From a virus, in the IMG/VR virus record IMGVR_UViG_3300046092_000036, positions 1 through 64,000 of that record: 64,000 nt of DNA. The stretch is one strand, 5' to 3'. Shown piece after piece: positions 13,793 to 23,279 of the stretch. The notes beneath the pieces are model-generated. The model made no database searches, was not told the origin of the DNA, and saw only the letters and a list, made by a program, of their open reading frames with translations. The first letter of the stretch is position 1. Every line of letters begins with the position of its first letter. The translations under genes were made by a program, and so were the position numbers.

Positions 13793-16633
13793 ATGGCAAA
13801 TATTGACCTATTAAACAGAGTGCAAAGCCCCGATGGGTGGCTTACTGTGCTCGGCTTAAAGGGAAAGTCTGCTATACAAGAGCTTGTTCAAACACGGGAA
13901 GAATTCGATAAGTATGTAGCAGAGTTTTTAGGAAAAGGTAGGGATGTTTATTTTGGCGTAGCTAAGTTTGAAACCAATTTAAACCGCAAAAAGGAAAACG
14001 TAAAAGACCTCAAATCCTTTTGGATTGATTTAGATTGTGGCGAGTCTAAAGCAGAAGTAAATCAAAAGACAGGTCGCCCTGATGGGTACATTGACCAAGC
14101 TACTGGATTACAAGAGCTACAAAAGTTTTGCAAACTAATCGGATTACCCAGACCGTTACTTGTTAACTCAGGTAGAGGCATCCATGCGTATTGGCCCCTT
14201 ACTAATCCTATAAGTAAAGAGGAATGGGAACCAGTTGCTAATCGTTTGAACGAGTTATGTGTATTGCACAACCTTTATGTCGATGCAAGCGTATTTGAAA
14301 TAGCCCGTGTTCTTAGAGTACCAGGCACACTGAATTTTAAAGATAATCCACCTAAGCCAGTAGAGCTAATCAGTGATGCACCAGATGTAGAGTACGAAAC
14401 ATTTAAAAATTTACTAGGCGTAAAAGAAGCGCCAACAAAACCTTCCGCACCAAAAGAATTAAGTGAGTTGCAAAAAGCTATGGCTGCTAACACCGTATCA
14501 CGGTTTAGTAAGATTATGATTCGCAGTGCCAACAATGAAGGTTGCGCACAGCTGTTGTACCAGTATCAAAACCAAGACTCTGTATCCGAACCTATGTGGT
14601 TCAATGCCTTATCTATTGCTCACCGTTGCGTAGATAGAGAAACTGCAATCCATAAGATTTCAGAACGGCATCCTGAGTATTCACCCGAAGATACAGAGAA
14701 CAAAGCTAGTCACACTGCGTTTGCACAACGATGCGCTACGCTTGAGAAAAATAACCCAGGAGGTTGTGATGGTTGCCAATGGAAGGGTCGTATCGGTTCT
14801 CCCATTGCATTAGGTAGAGAGATAGTAAAAGCAGAAGAGACAGAGGTTCACGAGACCGAAGAGTTAGATGACTTTGCAACACACAAGATACCGTCTTACC
14901 CACACCCTTATTTCCGTGGTAAGAATGGTGGCATTTACATAACTGTTAGCAGCGATGAGGAAACAGAACCTATCTGCGTGTATGAGCACGACTTGTATGT
15001 AGTAAAGCGCATGAATGACCCTGACCCTTCTGTTGGTGAGTTAGTACTGTTACGTTTGCATTTACCCCAAGACGGTGTACGAGAATTTACAATACCCCTT
15101 TCTACGGTGGCGGTTAAAGAAAGATTACGTGAAGCTCTTTCTACCAAGGGTGTGGCAGGAATGCCAAAACAAATGGATCAATTAATGGCGTTCTTAATGA
15201 CGTTCATTAAAGAATTGCAATATAAAAAGAAAGCGGAACTTATGAGGACACAATTTGGCTGGGTAGATAAAGACAGCAAGTTTATTATTGGTGATAGGGA
15301 GATTAACAAAGATGGTGTATTCCATAGTCCCCCATCCACAGTTACACAACAGTTTGCAGAAAGCATGCACCCTATGGGGACACTGGAGAAATGGAAAGAA
15401 GTATTTAATATGTATGGGGCACCTGGTTTAGAACCCCATGCGTTTGCTGCGCTTACTGCGTTTGGCGCGCCGCTTCTTAAATTCACTGGTCATAGCGGAG
15501 CAATCATAAACTTAATCCACAAAGATTCGGGCACGGGTAAGTCTACTGCGTTGTATATGTGCAATAGCGTGTACGGACACCCTGATAGGTTGGCAGCTAT
15601 TTGGAAAGATACCCTAGCGGCTAAGGTACTGCACCTAGGCATTATGAATAACCTACCGTTTACTGTGGATGAGATTACCAATCTTACCCCTGCGGACTTC
15701 TCCACCCTAGCATATAGCATGTCACAAGGTCGTGGTGCAAACAGGTCTAGGTCAGACAAGAACGAGATGCGTATTAATAAGACTACTTGGCAGACTATGT
15801 CTTTAGCCAGTTCAAACGCTAGCTTCTATGAAAAAATGGGTGTGCATAAGACTAGTCCCGATGGTGAGATGATGCGTTTGCTGGAGTATCAAATTCACCC
15901 TTCTAATATTATTCCTACACACGTAGCTAAGCACATGTTTGACCACCAGCTCAAGGAGAACTACGGGCATGCTGGAGATATTTACTGCTCCTACCTAGTC
16001 AACAACCTAGAAGATGCTAAGAGCAACATGTTAGCTATCCAACAGAAGATTGATAAGGAGATGCGCCTAACTAACAAGGAGCGTTTCTGGTCTGCAGTTA
16101 TTGCTTGTAACCTAACAGGGGGTTTGATTGCCCGTATGCTAGGCTTGCACGACTACGATATGAAAGCTATCTACGCATGGTCTATGCAGATGCTAACCAC
16201 AGTACGTCAAGATATTGCACCGCCAGCTAATAACTCTTCTTCTGTAATTGGTGATTATATTAACCGTCATATTCAAAACATGTTGGTTGTAAACAATGAT
16301 ACAGACAAGCGTACTCATATGCACTCGTTGCCGATACAAGAGCCACGGGACAAGTTGTATATCCGTTACGAGCCTGATACAAAGCTAATGTATATCGTTG
16401 CCAAGCACTTTAAAAAGGATTGCGTGGAGTCACAAGCGTCGTACAAAGACACATTGCATGAGCTTAAGACCAAGGGCATCTTCCTTAAGGGCGACACCAA
16501 GCAGATGTCAAAAGGCATGCGGGTTACATCACCTGGGGTCTATGCGTTGATATTCGATTGCTCTGTGGCAGACTTTATTGATATAGATGCGATGGTTGCG
16601 CCTATAGTTGAGAATGCTAGTAGAGAAGATTAG
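13793..16633 (+). CDS. Primase-helicase (AEP-like primase + DUF927-type ATPase)
   Basis: The ATG at 13793 (MANIDLLNRV) is chosen because an earlier in-frame start would lie inside the terminator. Of 946 residues, the N-terminal third is an archaeo-eukaryotic primase-like domain with FWIDLDCG, NSGRGIHAYW and RVLRVPGTLNF. A Cys-rich knuckle (GGCDGCQWKG) follows. The C-terminal half is a DUF927-like P-loop ATPase with Walker A KDSGTGKST (about 578) and Walker B FTVDEI. It should unwind DNA and lay primers for the family A polymerase. The SD site is weak. Confidence 0.85.
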   Translation: MANIDLLNRVQSPDGWLTVLGLKGKSAIQELVQTREEFDKYVAEFLGKGRDVYFGVAKFETNLNRKKENVKDLKSFWIDLDCGESKAEVNQKTGRPDGYIDQATGLQELQKFCKLIGLPRPLLVNSGRGIHAYWPLTNPISKEEWEPVANRLNELCVLHNLYVDASVFEIARVLRVPGTLNFKDNPPKPVELISDAPDVEYETFKNLLGVKEAPTKPSAPKELSELQKAMAANTVSRFSKIMIRSANNEGCAQLLYQYQNQDSVSEPMWFNALSIAHRCVDRETAIHKISERHPEYSPEDTENKASHTAFAQRCATLEKNNPGGCDGCQWKGRIGSPIALGREIVKAEETEVHETEELDDFATHKIPSYPHPYFRGKNGGIYITVSSDEETEPICVYEHDLYVVKRMNDPDPSVGELVLLRLHLPQDGVREFTIPLSTVAVKERLREALSTKGVAGMPKQMDQLMAFLMTFIKELQYKKKAELMRTQFGWVDKDSKFIIGDREINKDGVFHSPPSTVTQQFAESMHPMGTLEKWKEVFNMYGAPGLEPHAFAALTAFGAPLLKFTGHSGAIINLIHKDSGTGKSTALYMCNSVYGHPDRLAAIWKDTLAAKVLHLGIMNNLPFTVDEITNLTPADFSTLAYSMSQGRGANRSRSDKNEMRINKTTWQTMSLASSNASFYEKMGVHKTSPDGEMMRLLEYQIHPSNIIPTHVAKHMFDHQLKENYGHAGDIYCSYLVNNLEDAKSNMLAIQQKIDKEMRLTNKERFWSAVIACNLTGGLIARMLGLHDYDMKAIYAWSMQMLTTVRQDIAPPANNSSSVIGDYINRHIQNMLVVNNDTDKRTHMHSLPIQEPRDKLYIRYEPDTKLMYIVAKHFKKDCVESQASYKDTLHELKTKGIFLKGDTKQMSKGMRVTSPGVYALIFDCSVADFIDIDAMVAPIVENASRED

Positions 16634-16808
16634 TTACAACGTTAACTGGAGAAATTTCAAAGTGGGGTATTCGATTTTTATACCCTGCATTGACACCAGC
16701 GCAGCTAAACAGGATATCCTACGTGTTACAAAAAGATTGAAAATAGAAGTAATTACAAAACTAGTTATTGAAGAAGGAGTGAGGGGGTTACGCATCTGGA
16801 GGATTTAA
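16614..16808 (+). CDS. Small conserved phage protein (GVRGLRIWR C-terminus)
   Basis: A 64-residue protein starting at the ATG at 16614, overlapping the primase stop. The pattern WRNFKVGYSIFIPCID, then a helix, then EEGVRGLRIWRI matches a recurrent short phage protein of unknown function. It is the last plus-strand gene before the convergent terminator. Confidence 0.7.
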   Translation: MLVEKISYNVNWRNFKVGYSIFIPCIDTSAAKQDILRVTKRLKIEVITKLVIEEGVRGLRIWRI

Positions 16809-16877
16809 CCTATACTCGAACGTAGAACAACTCCTTGTTGTTTCTCCTCGGAAGTTAGCTCCTTCCAATCCTCTTAA

Positions 16878-16903
16878 ACCCCGCCTAGTGCGGGGTCTTT
16901 TTT
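16878..16903. terminator. Convergent intrinsic terminator
   Basis: ACCCCGC, a 5-base loop and GCGGGGT followed by CTTTTTT on the plus strand; the reverse complement gives the same hairpin with a shorter T-run. It sits between the two convergent transcription blocks, so it probably stops the replication operon and may also stop the late minus-strand operon. Confidence 0.8.
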
Positions 16904-19900
16904 ATCTCTTGTCTACAGAACGAGTGCCCTCTACCAAAGGATAAACAAATGGAGCTTGTGCATCTGTTACAGATAAGCCTTGGGACGATTTGCTACGACG
17001 CTCTTCACGAGACTGTAGAGACTTACTAATTGTTTCACCGTCGATAGGTAGCATAGAATTTTTAGTATTAAATTTGTCTACTTGTTCTAGTATTGAATCA
17101 ACTTTATCGTCGTCATCATTACGTACTGCTATATCTAAACGATTAAGCAACGTAGCTTTTTCTTTTTCTATCTTTGCAACTATTTGTTTAGCCATAAAGT
17201 TAGACTTTTGTATTTGTGCTACTTCAGTATTTCCAAACCCTAAAGCTTGCGCAGCTAATTTACCTGTTGTGTAAAACTCTGCATTCACAATCTCGTCACC
17301 TTTAGGGGTAGTAGCACCTTCTTTACTTAATCTATATGAAGTCAAACCGCCTCTAAGCCATGCTGGAGCAAGCTTCTCAAAGCCTCTATTTATCTGCCCA
17401 TTATTAAAATCATCAAAGGCGCCCGCAATATTTGAGCCTATGCTACCTATAGGACCACTAAAACCAAATATAAAGTTTTGGAAAGCCTCACGAGAAGTAT
17501 TTCCAGGGCTATCGTCTCTAAACCACAAGCCATCTAACGAAGTAGATGCACCAAGATTTAGACCTGTAACTGCAGATAGTGGACCCATTTCAACCCCACG
17601 AGCCAATGTTTTAGCATCTTCTTCACTTAGTCCTAAAGCGTCAGCCAAGTTACTGTCGGGGCCAAAATAGCTAGGAATAAAGGAGTTTCTAAACCATAAA
17701 TCTAAGTTACGTTTACCAAGTGGATTTCCTTCGTCATCTTCATCATAGTCTTCATCTTCTTCGTCACGCATTAACTCACGCACACCTTCTGATACACCCA
17801 TAATAAAGCTATATAAAGGTAATCCTGTAACACCAGCAAACAAACCAGTCATTCCTAAAGTACCAAAGAATTTAATTGCTGCTTCTTTCTTCTCGTCTTT
17901 ATTTAAGAACGGCAACATACCATAGAAGTTACGTACTAAGTACGATGTCATCTGTAGTGGGTAAGTTAAGAATTGTGTAGCTAACTTAGCCCCTGGACTG
18001 CCCTTCATTAATCTAGGCTTGTTGTACTGTGTGTAGTTAAACAAGGCATCATAAGTTAACTGCAAAGCTTTTTCAGTAGCAGCATCAAAAGCAGCTTTAT
18101 CATCCATACCCTTTTGTTTGTAATCAGCGTAGGCTAATTCAAAAGACGACATAAACATAATCTCACGAGAGATACGCTCAGCGTGGTGGAATGCACCACC
18201 CATAAAGTTAAATACGCCCCTAGTCCCCCTACTAACTATATTATGATACTGCCCAGTAGGGACATCAGCCATTGCGGTCATATCTCCCGCATAGGTAGAC
18301 ATAAATATATCTTTGTCGTTAGCAAAGTTCCAAGCATCTTTTAACGCTTTTCTATACGCTGGGTCTTTGTGCTCAGTAACATACTTAGAGTCACCAATAG
18401 AAGGTTGACCCCAATTAGTAGTTATATTTCCATCGGCATCTGTTTTAGTTGTGCTAAATTTATTCCATAGTGCACTGTATCTAGCAGCAGTTGCAGTAGC
18501 TTTTCCTATACCAAATTCAGCCCCAAGAGTAGGTAAACCAACAATAGGTAGCTGTGTCATCTGTATTAGTGCCGACTTAGGAGAAGTTAGCAACCAATAG
18601 AACACAAACTTGTTACCCGTTGCAGCGACTTTATTCCAGTCTATGCCTTCATCAGGGATGCTAGGTGTAATCTCATCAAGCGCTCTAGCACTAATTTCTC
18701 TAATAAGCACAGATAGTTTTAGCTTGTCTGGGTTTTGTGCTATCTCCGCATATGCGGCTGCTATGCCGTTACGAATTTTATCTGCATAACTTAGACGGGC
18801 TAGTTGATTAGCAGCTGTATGTTGGCTAGTAATAAAGTTGCGGATTGCGTCGGCGCTAAAACCAGTCTTGCCTTGGCGGTGTACAAACTTACGACGGATG
18901 TCTTTATCAGGCAAGGTCATTAAATACATCTGATAAATGTTATCCTTAACAGCCTCTATATCCGACATTTTATTGCTATCCAGCATTGCAAAGATTTCTT
19001 TAAGCATGTCGCTAGACTCAACATGCTTTTCTCTTAACTTGCGTATATCATCACCAACGTCTATATCCCCGTCTTCAATCATTTTAGCTAAGCTACGGTT
19101 AGTACCACCAGCTTTATTAAGTTCAGCAACACGGGCTTCAACCGCAGCATTACGGGCGGTAGCACTTTCAAACATGTAGAACTCACCACTCTTGCCCTTA
19201 CCTTTGCTAAACCAGAAGTTACCATAGCGCATTAACGGGAAGTAAATATCTAACAAGCGGGCTTCTTGAAAAGTCTTAGTAATAGCTGCAATCAATTTGC
19301 CCTTTGGAGTAGACGCATCATTAATATCTCCAGGTACGTTAGAAGATGCAATCTTTTCTTTTAGTAGCTTTTCATGTAGATCAAACGTTTGCTTGTAGCT
19401 ATCCCTAGCCATTTTGTATATAGCATGCCCTTCGCCTTTCCCAAACTTACCTAAGGCATCCCAACCGAGCATGGTAAATTTTTCACCTGTAATAGGGTTA
19501 TCTAGAACACCACCTTCGTACAATAGTTTTATAGCTGCGGTGCGTTCAGTTCTTTGTTTTTTAAGATTAGGTAAAGTCTTAGGGTCGGTAGACGGGTTAA
19601 GAATATCGTTTTCTATACGTTTTAAAGCAGGGTCATTTTGTATAGCAGTTGCTGCATCAGGGTGTTTAGCAGGGTCAACTTGTAACAACGTAGCTGCATT
19701 TATTACATCAGCCAATGCTTTGCCACCTTTTTTATATTTTTGATTAAAGTTAATCCAAGCAGGGACTTTTTCTGCTAGTTCACGAATCATACGAGTGCGC
19801 ATACCAGCCATATCATCTACGGCATTATTAATAACTTTTAAGTTGCTAAGCTTGTCTCCTGCTATGCGAGTAATATCGTCTGTTGTAAAAGCGCGCATTA

Positions 19901-22900
19901 CAAGTTTTAATCTACTTACGCTTATGGTGTTATACACAGCTTTTATTAGTCGAACAGCATCACTAGCGTTTCTAGTCTGCATTATTAACTGACCAATAGA
20001 GGTATTCATGTCAGTGCTACTATGAGACAACCTAAGTTTTCTAAGTGTGGTCTCTACCATCTTTAGTTGTTTAGGCGCTTTAGGTGGCTTAGGTGCTTTG
20101 GGTTGCTTAGCCTTAGCTGCTGACGGTTCACTAGACTCAAATGCCATGTCTGGTAAAGGTGCAGATAACAACTGATCGGTAACAATAATTAGGTCTTGGA
20201 GAGCGGACATATGCTTCTCGTCCATATCAAACAACTGACGTATGCTCTGTACAAATCTAGTAAACAACCGATCAATAAATCCAGGTGCTTCACCCGCATA
20301 AGTTAGTTCTTTGTTGCCAGGAGTAATAATAAGAAACTCTTGCATGGCAGGTAAAGACATACCGTAAGCTACAAATTCTTTAATATCAGTAAAGGCTTCG
20401 TCAGGAATGTTTAACATGTCCTGAGTTAGTACCCCTAGATTGCCTGATTCTAATGCTTCAACTTTAAGGCGATCATAGTTTTGCTTAGCTGCATCCATAA
20501 GATACATAAGCTCGAGTATTGGTATAGCTAGGGACCGAGGTGTAGGTGTGTAACCTTCTTTTAACTCGCTTAATTTAAAATAAGCATCAATACGAGCAAC
20601 GGTTGCAGCATGTAAAGCTTCGTGTAATACAACAGTATTGTTAATACCGCCTTCACGCATTACATAAATAGTCTTTCTATCAGGCACGTATAGACCCGCT
20701 GCCCCCACCATCTTGTCTCGTAAGAACGTAGTAGGCATGTCGTCTGGGCTATCTACTACAACAAACTCAACCCCAGTAAGGAAAGGTAATAAACGTTTAG
20801 CTAGTAATTGTTCAAAAGGATTACCATTTCGAGCTATATAGTTAACCGCACCTTTAGCAAAATCAAATTTCTCAAATGCCGTGTTATCCTGTCCATTAGT
20901 GGATTCGCTAATTTGGGCACGGCTAGGTGCGCCTATTTTTTGCTTAGCTTCGTGTCTTTGCTTACCAAGCTCACGCTCTTGAGGGTTAGCTTTCTCTAGT
21001 AAAGCAGTAGCTCTTTTACCCGCAGCTTTATTTTTTTGGTCTGGATCAACAGATAAACTATGTGCAATCTCAAGAGCGCCTATGCGTTCTTCTCTTAAAC
21101 CAAACAGAGTATCCTGAGCTTCTTTCTCAGTGCCAGAGTTCTCAATAATGGCTTGCTCGTCAACTACCTTACCTAGAATCTTCTCAGCTTTAGTAATGTC
21201 AGTAATAGCGTTGCGACCTATTTCTTGACGTCCCTTACGATATGCAGCGGCAGCGGCTTGTTGCTCTGGAGTCTTGTCAGTCTTTGGTCTACCACGAGGC
21301 TTACCAGTTTTAACTGGGGGTGTTATGTCTTCAACAGGAGCTTCTTCCTCAACTATTGTTGTATCCGCAGGTGGGGCTATGTCGCCTTCAGCTAAGTTTT
21401 CTAAAGCTATTAATTCTTCTACTATGGCACGACCTTGCGCCTCATCAAAAGTACCAGCTTCAAGAATGTTTCTTAGGTCTATTCTTCTTTGTTCTTGTTC
21501 AGCAGTTAATGCGCTTGTTGGAGTAGGTGCACCCATACCAGACGCCATTTGTTTTTGACGTAGGCTTTCTTTAGCATTTTTTAATGCTTGCTCATCTGTT
21601 AACTGAGGATACTTAGCTTTTAGTTCGGCAACTAGTGTATTGAGTTCAGCTGCTTCTCCGCCTCCAACATCATTAATAGTCGTGCCAGTTGCTGCCAAGT
21701 CTCCTTGGGTAGTGCTTGCAGTTCCTGTGTCGGTTCCGCTTGTTCCGCTAGGCACAGAAACGCCTGATTGATCTGTTCCACCGATAATTGATTCAAGTCC
21801 ATCTAGTCCACCTTCCTGCAGTATGGCATCACCAGCAATAGCAAAAGCTTCTTCTTCAGTATAAGGACGTCCACCTGTTCCATCTTTTTTTACTGTCTTA
21901 GGATTTACTGTGCCTTTTAATCTTTCAACTTCATCATTAAATTGTGCACCTAAAGCCTCCATAGCTCCAGGTTTGTTAAGCATTTCAAGAGTTTTCTTTT
22001 GGTTTTCAACTGCTTTAGCTTCTTCTTCTCTTTTTGCAATGGTAGAAGGTAAACGTTCATAGGCTTGTTGCCCACCAAATGCTCCTGTCTCTAATAAGCT
22101 ACTTGGGCCTTCACCAGCGGCTTCTAAAAGTGCTCGACCAGGTTTTTTAACCTCACCTTCAGTAGCAAGCTGTGCAAGTATTTCACCACCAGCACCACTA
22201 ACCATTTGCGCAACTGGTTGAGCTACTCCAATATTGACAGCTTCTTTTGCAAATTGATTTTTTATTACTCCTTTAGGTACAAGCATTTTGCTAGCTAATC
22301 CAGCAGCTGCTGTATCTGCAACAGCAATAATAGAACCTCGTGCTAAGGCATGCTCATACGCTTTAGCAAATAGTGTGGGATCGTTTAATGCTTTGTTAAC
22401 CGCTATAGGGTCTCTAGTATTGATTCCGTTATCTTGGAAGTATTCCATAACTCCAGAGGACAATTCACTAGCAAAGCTAGTACTACCCATAGCCAACGCA
22501 CCCACAGTAGGATTACGTGTTATAGCACCCAATATAAGAGCAGGAGCAACCTGTGGCAAACTTTCTAAAGACACACTTGCCATAACCCCAAAAGGGTCAG
22601 CTTGAAATGCTTGAAATGCCTGTCGTGCAGTTGTTACATCATTTAATAGTTCAACGGCTGGTCTTTTTTTAATTTTACTAACTTCTGCTTGAACACCCAT
22701 TACTTTCTTTTGTGCTTCTGCTTGCCGTACCTGCAATGATTTAATTGCGGCTTCAGCTTCTTCTGGTTGAAGAGGGGTCATCTCTCCAGTTAATGGATCT
22801 CGTGGACCGACCTTGCCTTCTCGTATTGCATTAATTTCTTTTTGAAGACTAGTAATTTCTAAGTTTGGAACAAGAGTTGATAAACCTTTAACCCCTGCTT

Positions 22901-23276
22901 TTATTGGATCAGTCTGCCTCTGTAAAAAAGGCACCTCTGCTTCGTATTTTGCAGTTGCTTCTGCCAGTTGCTTCTTTTGTTGCGCAGTTAAACCTGCACC
23001 TGGTTGCGCTGCAAAGGCCCCTCTAGGGGTTTCCATTTGTGAAGTTACTTCTTCAGGACTACTTATAGGGGAAACTTCTGTTGTCGGGGCAACTGCTTTA
23101 GCTACAGGTTTAGCTACAGGTTTATCTTTTGCAATCAGATGGGTCAATATGTCGGTATCAGCAAGACCCGCTTCCCTAGCCCCTGCTAGGTTGTATTTGT
23201 ATTTGTTGGCAAGGTAGTTATTAATCTCAGCGTCGCTAAGACCTGCTTTCCTTGCACCTTCAACGTCATATGCCAT
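16902..23276 (-). CDS. Giant polyvalent internal virion protein with zinc metallopeptidase motif
   Basis: A 2124-residue protein, last gene of the late operon. The N-terminus has two copies of a GARxAGLxDxxI motif (residues about 6-45), then long Ala/Gln/Glu-rich helices. The region around 850-900 is a metallopeptidase-like domain with HEALH at about 885-889 and a later candidate glutamate (KEFVAYG). The C-terminal third resembles large polyvalent protein modules (TSPKSALIQMTQLPIVG) with hydrophobic segments near LPLYSFIMGV. It is probably carried in the capsid and ejected with the DNA, with a peptidase role in the envelope or cytoplasm. No catalytic residue is obviously missing. Confidence 0.8.
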   Translation of the reverse strand: MAYDVEGARKAGLSDAEINNYLANKYKYNLAGAREAGLADTDILTHLIAKDKPVAKPVAKAVAPTTEVSPISSPEEVTSQMETPRGAFAAQPGAGLTAQQKKQLAEATAKYEAEVPFLQRQTDPIKAGVKGLSTLVPNLEITSLQKEINAIREGKVGPRDPLTGEMTPLQPEEAEAAIKSLQVRQAEAQKKVMGVQAEVSKIKKRPAVELLNDVTTARQAFQAFQADPFGVMASVSLESLPQVAPALILGAITRNPTVGALAMGSTSFASELSSGVMEYFQDNGINTRDPIAVNKALNDPTLFAKAYEHALARGSIIAVADTAAAGLASKMLVPKGVIKNQFAKEAVNIGVAQPVAQMVSGAGGEILAQLATEGEVKKPGRALLEAAGEGPSSLLETGAFGGQQAYERLPSTIAKREEEAKAVENQKKTLEMLNKPGAMEALGAQFNDEVERLKGTVNPKTVKKDGTGGRPYTEEEAFAIAGDAILQEGGLDGLESIIGGTDQSGVSVPSGTSGTDTGTASTTQGDLAATGTTINDVGGGEAAELNTLVAELKAKYPQLTDEQALKNAKESLRQKQMASGMGAPTPTSALTAEQEQRRIDLRNILEAGTFDEAQGRAIVEELIALENLAEGDIAPPADTTIVEEEAPVEDITPPVKTGKPRGRPKTDKTPEQQAAAAAYRKGRQEIGRNAITDITKAEKILGKVVDEQAIIENSGTEKEAQDTLFGLREERIGALEIAHSLSVDPDQKNKAAGKRATALLEKANPQERELGKQRHEAKQKIGAPSRAQISESTNGQDNTAFEKFDFAKGAVNYIARNGNPFEQLLAKRLLPFLTGVEFVVVDSPDDMPTTFLRDKMVGAAGLYVPDRKTIYVMREGGINNTVVLHEALHAATVARIDAYFKLSELKEGYTPTPRSLAIPILELMYLMDAAKQNYDRLKVEALESGNLGVLTQDMLNIPDEAFTDIKEFVAYGMSLPAMQEFLIITPGNKELTYAGEAPGFIDRLFTRFVQSIRQLFDMDEKHMSALQDLIIVTDQLLSAPLPDMAFESSEPSAAKAKQPKAPKPPKAPKQLKMVETTLRKLRLSHSSTDMNTSIGQLIMQTRNASDAVRLIKAVYNTISVSRLKLVMRAFTTDDITRIAGDKLSNLKVINNAVDDMAGMRTRMIRELAEKVPAWINFNQKYKKGGKALADVINAATLLQVDPAKHPDAATAIQNDPALKRIENDILNPSTDPKTLPNLKKQRTERTAAIKLLYEGGVLDNPITGEKFTMLGWDALGKFGKGEGHAIYKMARDSYKQTFDLHEKLLKEKIASSNVPGDINDASTPKGKLIAAITKTFQEARLLDIYFPLMRYGNFWFSKGKGKSGEFYMFESATARNAAVEARVAELNKAGGTNRSLAKMIEDGDIDVGDDIRKLREKHVESSDMLKEIFAMLDSNKMSDIEAVKDNIYQMYLMTLPDKDIRRKFVHRQGKTGFSADAIRNFITSQHTAANQLARLSYADKIRNGIAAAYAEIAQNPDKLKLSVLIREISARALDEITPSIPDEGIDWNKVAATGNKFVFYWLLTSPKSALIQMTQLPIVGLPTLGAEFGIGKATATAARYSALWNKFSTTKTDADGNITTNWGQPSIGDSKYVTEHKDPAYRKALKDAWNFANDKDIFMSTYAGDMTAMADVPTGQYHNIVSRGTRGVFNFMGGAFHHAERISREIMFMSSFELAYADYKQKGMDDKAAFDAATEKALQLTYDALFNYTQYNKPRLMKGSPGAKLATQFLTYPLQMTSYLVRNFYGMLPFLNKDEKKEAAIKFFGTLGMTGLFAGVTGLPLYSFIMGVSEGVRELMRDEEDEDYDEDDEGNPLGKRNLDLWFRNSFIPSYFGPDSNLADALGLSEEDAKTLARGVEMGPLSAVTGLNLGASTSLDGLWFRDDSPGNTSREAFQNFIFGFSGPIGSIGSNIAGAFDDFNNGQINRGFEKLAPAWLRGGLTSYRLSKEGATTPKGDEIVNAEFYTTGKLAAQALGFGNTEVAQIQKSNFMAKQIVAKIEKEKATLLNRLDIAVRNDDDDKVDSILEQVDKFNTKNSMLPIDGETISKSLQSREERRSKSSQGLSVTDAQAPFVYPLVEGTRSVDKR

Positions 23277-23279
23277 TAT

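Noticed and set aside
21274-21558. Plus-strand open frames inside the minus-strand virion genes (also 29472-29717, 32070-32636, 33421-33705, 46996-47319)
   Set aside because: They are antisense to well-supported structural genes and have the biased composition expected of reversed Ala/Thr/Gly codons; no independent ribosome sites or family matches.
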